This document shows, piece by piece, positions 60,031-64,000 of a stretch of 64,000 bases of DNA. Below the pieces are notes generated by a model, which was given only the letters and a program-made list of their open reading frames with translations, ran no database searches and was not told the origin of the DNA. The position numbers and the translations under genes were made by a program. Position 1 is the stretch's first letter. Every line of letters begins with the position of its first letter. The DNA comes from Streptomyces sp. AC555_RSS877 (GTDB lineage Bacteria; Actinomycetota; Actinomycetes; Streptomycetales; Streptomycetaceae), in the NCBI RefSeq assembly GCF_019049245.1, contig NZ_JAGMUK010000079.1, forward strand, positions 253,769 through 317,768, read 5' to 3'.

Positions 60031-60735
60031 ATGACCTCTACCGACAGTGCACAGAAGGCCCCCGCCAAGGACCCCTGGGACCTGCCCGACGTCTCCGGAC
60101 TCGTCGTGGGCGTGCTCGGCGGCACCGGCCCGCAGGGCAAGGGCCTCGCCTACCGGCTCGCCAAGGCCGGCCAGAAGGTGATCATCGGCTCGCGGGCCGC
60201 GGACCGTGCCCAGGCCGCCGCCGATGAGCTCGGCCACGGCGTGGAGGGCGCCGACAACGCCGAGACCGCCCGGCGCAGCGACATCGTGATCGTCGCCGTG
60301 CCGTGGGACGGCCACGGCAAGACCCTGGAGTCGCTGCGCGAGGAACTGGCGGGCAAGCTCGTCGTGGACTGCGTCAACCCGCTCGGCTTCGACAAGAAGG
60401 GCGCGTACGCGCTGAAGCCGGAGGAGGGCAGTGCCGCCGAGCAGGCCGCCGCCCTGCTGCCGGACTCACGGGTGACGGCCGCCTTCCACCACCTGTCGGC
60501 GGTCCTGCTCCAGGACCCGGAGGTCGACGAGATCGACACCGACGTGATGGTGCTGGGCGAGGTGCGGGCCGACGTGGAGATCGTCCAGGCGCTGGCCGGC
60601 CGTATCCCCGGCATGCGCGGCATCTTCGCCGGGCGGCTGCGCAACGCCCACCAGGTGGAGTCGCTGGTCGCGAACCTGATCTCCGTGAACCGCCGGTACA
60701 AGGCGCACGCGGGACTCCGTATCACCGACGTGTGA
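60031..60735 (+). CDS. npdG: NADPH:F420 oxidoreductase (NpdG/Fno)
   Basis: A 234-residue enzyme that moves hydride between NADPH and coenzyme F420. VVGVLGGTGPQGKGLAYRLA at about residues 25-44 is the dinucleotide site. VIIGSRAADRAQ recognises NADPH. VIVAVPWDGHG, VDCVNPLGFDKKGAY and TAAFHHLSAVLL are typical of Fno proteins. Streptomyces makes F420, so this fits the organism. The ATG at 60031 starts it. Confidence 0.92.
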   Translation: MTSTDSAQKAPAKDPWDLPDVSGLVVGVLGGTGPQGKGLAYRLAKAGQKVIIGSRAADRAQAAADELGHGVEGADNAETARRSDIVIVAVPWDGHGKTLESLREELAGKLVVDCVNPLGFDKKGAYALKPEEGSAAEQAAALLPDSRVTAAFHHLSAVLLQDPEVDEIDTDVMVLGEVRADVEIVQALAGRIPGMRGIFAGRLRNAHQVESLVANLISVNRRYKAHAGLRITDV

Positions 60736-60811
60736 GGGCACGGGGGCACGGGGGCATGGGGGACACTGTTCGGTACAGCAGCGCAGTGCCCCCGGACAGG
60801 AGATTCACCCC

Positions 60812-60991
60812 ATGCCCCGCCTCGCCCTCTACGCCCTCGCCGTCTGTGTCCTCGCCGTGGCCGCGGCGGTCGTCTCCTTCGCCCAGGGCAGCTTTCTGGG
60901 GATCGTGTGGGTGCTCATGGCGGGACTGTCGTCCAACATGTGCTGGTACTACGTGAAGCGCGCGCAGGTCCGCAAGTCCGTCACTGACTGA
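60812..60991 (+). CDS. small two-helix membrane protein, 59 residues
   Basis: Two hydrophobic segments (residues about 4-25 and 28-46) are joined by a short loop and followed by a basic tail (YYVKRAQVRKSVTD). AGGAG precedes the ATG. The stop lies 11 bp inside the convergent site-2 protease gene. The pattern is real, but no family is recognised. Confidence 0.75.
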   Translation: MPRLALYALAVCVLAVAAAVVSFAQGSFLGIVWVLMAGLSSNMCWYYVKRAQVRKSVTD

Positions 60992-61781
60992 CCTGGCAGA
61001 ACTCGTTCGTGCCCTGCCAGAAGCGGAACAGCTCCTGCCCGCAGTAGCTGTCGAAGTCGCTGATCCCGAGGCTCTTCAGGATCGAGTCGACCACATCGAA
61101 GAACACGCCGTTGACCGCGGGCAGCCACAGCAGCGCGAACACGAACAGCAGGCCGAAGGGCGCGAACGGCTCCACCTGGCGCTTGACGTTGTACGACAGC
61201 CAGGGCTCGAGGATGCCGTAGCCGTCCAGGCCCGGAACCGGCAGGAAGTTCAGGATCGCGGCGGTGACCTGGAGCAGGGCGAGGAAGGCGAGGGCGAACC
61301 GGAAGTCGCGCGGCACGCCGTCCAGGGCGTCCAGCCAGAACGGGGCCGTGCAGACGATCGCGAACAGGACGTTCGTCAGCGGACCGGCCGCCGAGATCAG
61401 GCTGTGCCGCCAGCGGCCCTGGATCCGGCCGCGCTCGATGAAGACGGCACCGCCGGGAAGACCGATGCCGCCCATGATCACGAAGATCACGGGGAGCACG
61501 ATGCTCAGCAGGGCGTGCGTGTACTTCAGCGGGTTCAGCGTGAGATAGCCCTTCGCGCCGACCGAGATGTCGCCGCTGTGCAGGGCGGTGCGCGCGTGCG
61601 CGTACTCGTGCAGGCACAGGGAGACGATCCACGCGGCCGTCACGAACAGGAACACGGAGAACCCGGGCTGTTCGGCGAACCCGGTCCAGGTGGCCCAGCC
61701 GGTCACCGCCGTCACGGCGAGGATCCCGACGAAGACGGGACTGATCCGCCGGTCGCTGTGGCGGGTCATGGCGGTGGTCAT
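60981..61781 (-). CDS. site-2 protease family protein (M50)
   Basis: A 266-residue membrane metalloprotease. The zinc site HExxH is HEYAH in SLCLHEYAHARTALHSGD, and the second motif is NFLPVPGLDGYGI. Five or six hydrophobic segments are visible. It lacks PDZ and CBS domains, so it belongs to the short SREBP-cleaving-like group common in bacteria. GGGAG precedes the ATG at 61781. The substrate is unknown. Confidence 0.9.
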   Translation of the reverse strand: MTTAMTRHSDRRISPVFVGILAVTAVTGWATWTGFAEQPGFSVFLFVTAAWIVSLCLHEYAHARTALHSGDISVGAKGYLTLNPLKYTHALLSIVLPVIFVIMGGIGLPGGAVFIERGRIQGRWRHSLISAAGPLTNVLFAIVCTAPFWLDALDGVPRDFRFALAFLALLQVTAAILNFLPVPGLDGYGILEPWLSYNVKRQVEPFAPFGLLFVFALLWLPAVNGVFFDVVDSILKSLGISDFDSYCGQELFRFWQGTNEFCQVSQ

Positions 61782-61885
61782 GGGGCTCCCTGGCCTCTCG
61801 TGCACGCGGTGGGACTGCCCGACGGTACCGGGCGCAGCGGGAAAACGTCTCGCGGTCCCCCGAGGGTTCCGGGGAAGGTGGACCC

Positions 61886-62608
61886 ATGGGGCTTTGGCAC
61901 GTGTTCTACGCGGACTGGCAGATGGAGTGCTGCGGTACGCCGTTCTCGCTGGGCGAGGAGGTGAGCTGGCCGCTCCTGCTCAGCGACGCCGACGAGGTGC
62001 TGGGCGGCGGCTGGCACGACCAGCTCAGCAAGATCGTCGGTCCGGTGGCGGACGTACGGGGCGAAGAGGGTGCCGTGCGGGTGGTGCGGGAGGAGACGGG
62101 CCTGCTGGTCGCCCTGCATGAGCAGCTCGTCGGCGCGGACGAGTTCGGCGAGGGTGAGGTGCGGCCGGGGGACCGGATCCGCGCGGTCGGTCTCCTCACG
62201 GTCGAGACACACGGGAGCGTCGACCTGCCCGAGGTCCGGGGCCGGGTGCGGGCGATCCAGGTGGTGACCCAGGGCTTCGCGGATCCCGCGCCCGGCTCGG
62301 GAGCCGGGGAGCCCGTCCCCGAAGGGCGGTCGCTGCGGTCGGTGGACACGTGCCCCAAGTGGTTCAGCGGCGGCCGAAGCCGCTCGGACGCGGGCGCCGT
62401 GGTGACCCTGGAGGTCCCGGGGACGGACTCGTGGCTGTCGCACGCGGTCCGCGAGGCGTGCGGTGGGATCCCGCACGCGGTCCGCGAGGCGTGCGGGATC
62501 CCACACCAGGGCGCGGCCCTCGGCACGGAGACCGAGGGCATCCCGGCGGATGCGCTGGCGGCCCTGCTGGCCACCTTCAGCAGGGGTGTGGGACCGAAAG
62601 AGGGCTGA
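61886..62608 (+). CDS. DUF6578 domain protein
   Basis: A 240-residue protein. LWHVFYADWQMECCGTPFSL at the start and GDRIRAVGLLTVETHG are typical of this Streptomyces family. The function is unknown. The sequence HAVREACGGIP is repeated at residues about 186-205, encoded by 24-bp repeats 33 bp apart. The C-terminus carries degenerate repeats that continue beyond the stop. It has no signal peptide. Confidence 0.82.
   Translation: MGLWHVFYADWQMECCGTPFSLGEEVSWPLLLSDADEVLGGGWHDQLSKIVGPVADVRGEEGAVRVVREETGLLVALHEQLVGADEFGEGEVRPGDRIRAVGLLTVETHGSVDLPEVRGRVRAIQVVTQGFADPAPGSGAGEPVPEGRSLRSVDTCPKWFSGGRSRSDAGAVVTLEVPGTDSWLSHAVREACGGIPHAVREACGIPHQGAALGTETEGIPADALAALLATFSRGVGPKEG
62440..62502 (+). repeat. 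33-bp-period duplication inside the DUF6578 gene
   Basis: A 24-bp sequence starting GCACGCGGTCCGCGAGGCGT is at 62440-62463 and again at 62473-62496, followed by shared GATCCC. It is in frame (period 33 bp). Confidence 0.85.
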
Positions 62609-62860
62609 GGGTGGCCTTTAATCCGACGGCTGTTCCCCTGCGTGGGTGCGTGGGCCTGCGGGGCGGTTGCTTTCCGCACCGGCGTTTGAGCTGGGGGTCG
62701 GCCCTGTTGGCCGGCTCGGCAGGGGGTCCGGGACCGAGAGGGGCTGAGGTGGCCCTCTTGGCGGACGGCCGTTCCCTTGCGTGGGCCTGCGGGGCGGTTG
62801 CTTTCCGCACCGGCGGAGGTGCTGGCGGCCCTGTCGGCCACCTTCAGTAGGAGGCCCCGA
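62561..62860 (+). repeat. degenerate repeat tract at and after the DUF6578 3' end
   Basis: Units begin at about 62561, 62701 and 62828 with GCCCTG(C/T)(T/C)GGCC and share CACCTTCAG(C/T)AGG and GGGACCGA blocks. Between them a longer block containing GTGGGCCTGCGGGGCGGTTG is present twice (62648-62686 and 62778-62816). The first unit holds the last codons and stop of the DUF6578 gene. The rest of the 452-bp gap to 63061 has no gene. Confidence 0.75.
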
Positions 62861-63032
62861 CCGAGGGCCGGGATCGCGGGAGGGTCGGGTCCGAGGGAGT
62901 CCGAGGGAGTGCTGGGACCCAGGGAGGCTCAGGGCGGGTCTCTTGCCCGACGGGCGCCCCCATTTCCACAGGCCGCGGGCGATTCCCTCCCCCGGCTGTC
63001 GGCGCCCCTTTCCGCCGCACCGCCGGAACGCC

Positions 63033-63062
63033 GTGACCGGCCTCGACGCCACTGGAGACAAT
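63033..63062 (+). promoter_or_regulatory. promoter of the AfsR/SARP gene, probably leaderless
   Basis: GTGACC (63033-63038), an 18-bp spacer and GACAAT (63057-63062). The expected start is at or next to the GTG at 63070, seven bases after the -10 box. Confidence 0.55.
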
Positions 63063-63069
63063 GGACCCC

Positions 63070-64000
63070 GTGCGCTACCGCATCCTCGGCACCACCCAGG
63101 CCCTCCGCCCCGACGGCACGCCCGTCCCCGTAGGCGGGGCGCGGCTGCGTGCGCTGCTGACCGTGCTGGCGCTGCGGCCCGGCCGCGCCGTGCCCGCCGG
63201 GCTCCTGGTCGACGAGGTGTGGGGCGACGGCGATCCGCCCGCCGACGCGACGGGCGCGTTGCAGGCGCTGGTCGGACGGCTGCGCCGGGCGCTCGGCGCG
63301 GACGCGGTCGCCTTGGTGGACGGCGGTTACCGCCTTACAGCGGCGCCCGACGACATCGACCTGCACCGTTTCGAGCGGCTGGTCGGCGAGGGCATGCGGG
63401 CGCTGTCCGACGGCGACCCCACGAAGGCGGCCGTCGTCCTCGACGACGCCCTCACTCTGTGGCGCGGCCCCGTACTCGCCGATCTGCCCGACCGCACCGC
63501 CGAGGCGGCCCGCCGACAGGCCCGCCACCTCGACGCCCTGCGCGCCCGCCACACCGCCGCGCTCGCCCTCGGCCACGCCGAACAGTCCCTGCCCGAACTG
63601 ACCGCCCTGTGTGACACCCACCCCCTGGACGAACCCCTCCAGTCCCTGCGCCTACGTGCCCTGCGCGACGCGGGCCGCAGGGCGGAGGCACTGGCCGCCT
63701 ACGAGGCCGTACGCCACCTGCTGGCAGACCGCCTCGGAACCGGCCCGGGCCCGGAACTGAGGGCCCTGCACGGGGAGCTGCTGCGGCCGGACGGCTCCGG
63801 AGGGCCGGCGAGTGGGCCTCGGCCGGGGTACGGCGTGCGGGCGACCGGGCCGTCCCGCGCGGCTGCCGGGCGGGCCGGGAGTGTTGAGGGAAGTGACGGG
63901 AGTGACGGGAGTGACGGGGGCGATGAGGGCCACCCGCCTGTCCCGCCTTCCGGCAGCGGCGACCGGCACGCACACGGCCCGCAGCCAGGAACGGCCGACC
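63070..64000 (+). CDS. AfsR/SARP family regulator, 3' part cut by window edge
   Basis: At least 310 residues. An OmpR-type winged helix covers residues 1-95 (RYRILGTTQALRPDG, RLRALLTVLALRPGRAVPAG, then GALQALVGRLRRAL). The bacterial transcriptional activation (BTAD) domain runs from about 98 to 240 (DLHRFERLVGEGMRALSDGD, PLDEPLQSLRLRALRDAGRR). A low-complexity Gly/Ser/Asp linker with a repeated GSD motif follows. SARPs of this length usually continue with an NB-ARC ATPase and TPR repeats (AfsR-like), which would lie beyond the window. GTG at 63070 is preferred over ATG at 63061 because the promoter spacing suggests a leaderless mRNA and homologues begin RYRILG. Confidence 0.88.
   Translation, partial: MRYRILGTTQALRPDGTPVPVGGARLRALLTVLALRPGRAVPAGLLVDEVWGDGDPPADATGALQALVGRLRRALGADAVALVDGGYRLTAAPDDIDLHRFERLVGEGMRALSDGDPTKAAVVLDDALTLWRGPVLADLPDRTAEAARRQARHLDALRARHTAALALGHAEQSLPELTALCDTHPLDEPLQSLRLRALRDAGRRAEALAAYEAVRHLLADRLGTGPGPELRALHGELLRPDGSGGPASGPRPGYGVRATGPSRAAAGRAGSVEGSDGSDGSDGGDEGHPPVPPSGSGDRHAHGPQPGTAD

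Overview
The window is about 64 kb of a high-GC actinobacterial chromosome, almost certainly Streptomyces. The base composition, third-position GC, many GTG starts and ATGA/GTGA overlaps, the actinobacterial RNase P RNA, the HTH-DUF5753/DUF397/anti-sigma-like ATPase cassette, DmdR/IdeR-type iron boxes and dispersed Streptomyces-type repeats all point there. It reads as conserved core chromosome with a few accessory insertions. I see no large biosynthetic cluster, prophage, CRISPR array, tRNA or rRNA.

Layout. 1-5.7 kb: end of a membrane protein gene, a cell-wall amidase, a methyltransferase and two divergent DHA2-type exporters. 5.8-10.3 kb: a methyltransferase, then a three-gene operon (MaoC hydratase, zinc alcohol dehydrogenase, SDR) with a KstR-like operator, closed by a strong terminator. 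10.3-15.3 kb: two hypothetical genes, then nif3-like, a zinc-ribbon coiled-coil gene with a CTG start, and an RNase HI/phosphatase fusion. 15.2-22.8 kb: eda, yaaA, a 227-bp MITE-like element, an RNB nuclease, a MerR regulator coupled to a membrane protein, Uma2, AraC, EamA and rnpB. 22.8-32.1 kb is the most accessory part: a gene-poor junction, a nuclease-helicase (DUF2075) gene, NUDIX, the HTH/DUF397/ATPase cassette, a three-gene operon resembling type VII secretion cargo genes, and another HTH protein.

32.4-45.6 kb: an orphan sugar-binding lipoprotein with a visible operator, VOC, a Baeyer-Villiger monooxygenase, MazG-like, DoxX, NTF2-like, aldo/keto reductase, an SDR carrying an in-frame minisatellite, PhoD, a Gfo/Idh/MocA oxidoreductase, a Bcr/CflA exporter and a serine hydrolase with a CTG start and a TTA codon. 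45.6-47.1 kb: an exact three-copy tandem array of a 212-bp unit (promoter plus 5' end) in front of an Rsm22-like methyltransferase gene, creating two 71-codon mini-ORFs chained by GTGA overlaps. 47-50 kb: TetR, glycerophosphodiesterase, a PrimPol-like protein and an acetyltransferase remnant. 50-58 kb: an iron and heme block (efeO-efeB-efeU plus a lipoprotein, hmuU-hmuV permease and ATPase without a binding protein, PhzF-like, heme oxygenase) with two clear iron boxes. 58-64 kb: map, small proteins, npdG (F420:NADP), a site-2 protease, a DUF6578 gene with decayed 3' repeats, and the start of an AfsR/SARP regulator that runs off the window.

The clearest functional units are the Efe/heme iron-supply block, which looks jointly controlled by an iron-dependent repressor, and the KstR-like acyl/steroid side-chain operon. 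The most unusual structure is the 212-bp triplication at 45646-46281. The strongest accessory candidates are the PD-(D/E)XK-like DUF2075 gene and the operon at 28510-30655. All database-level assignments are from recognition of motifs and families; no searches were run.
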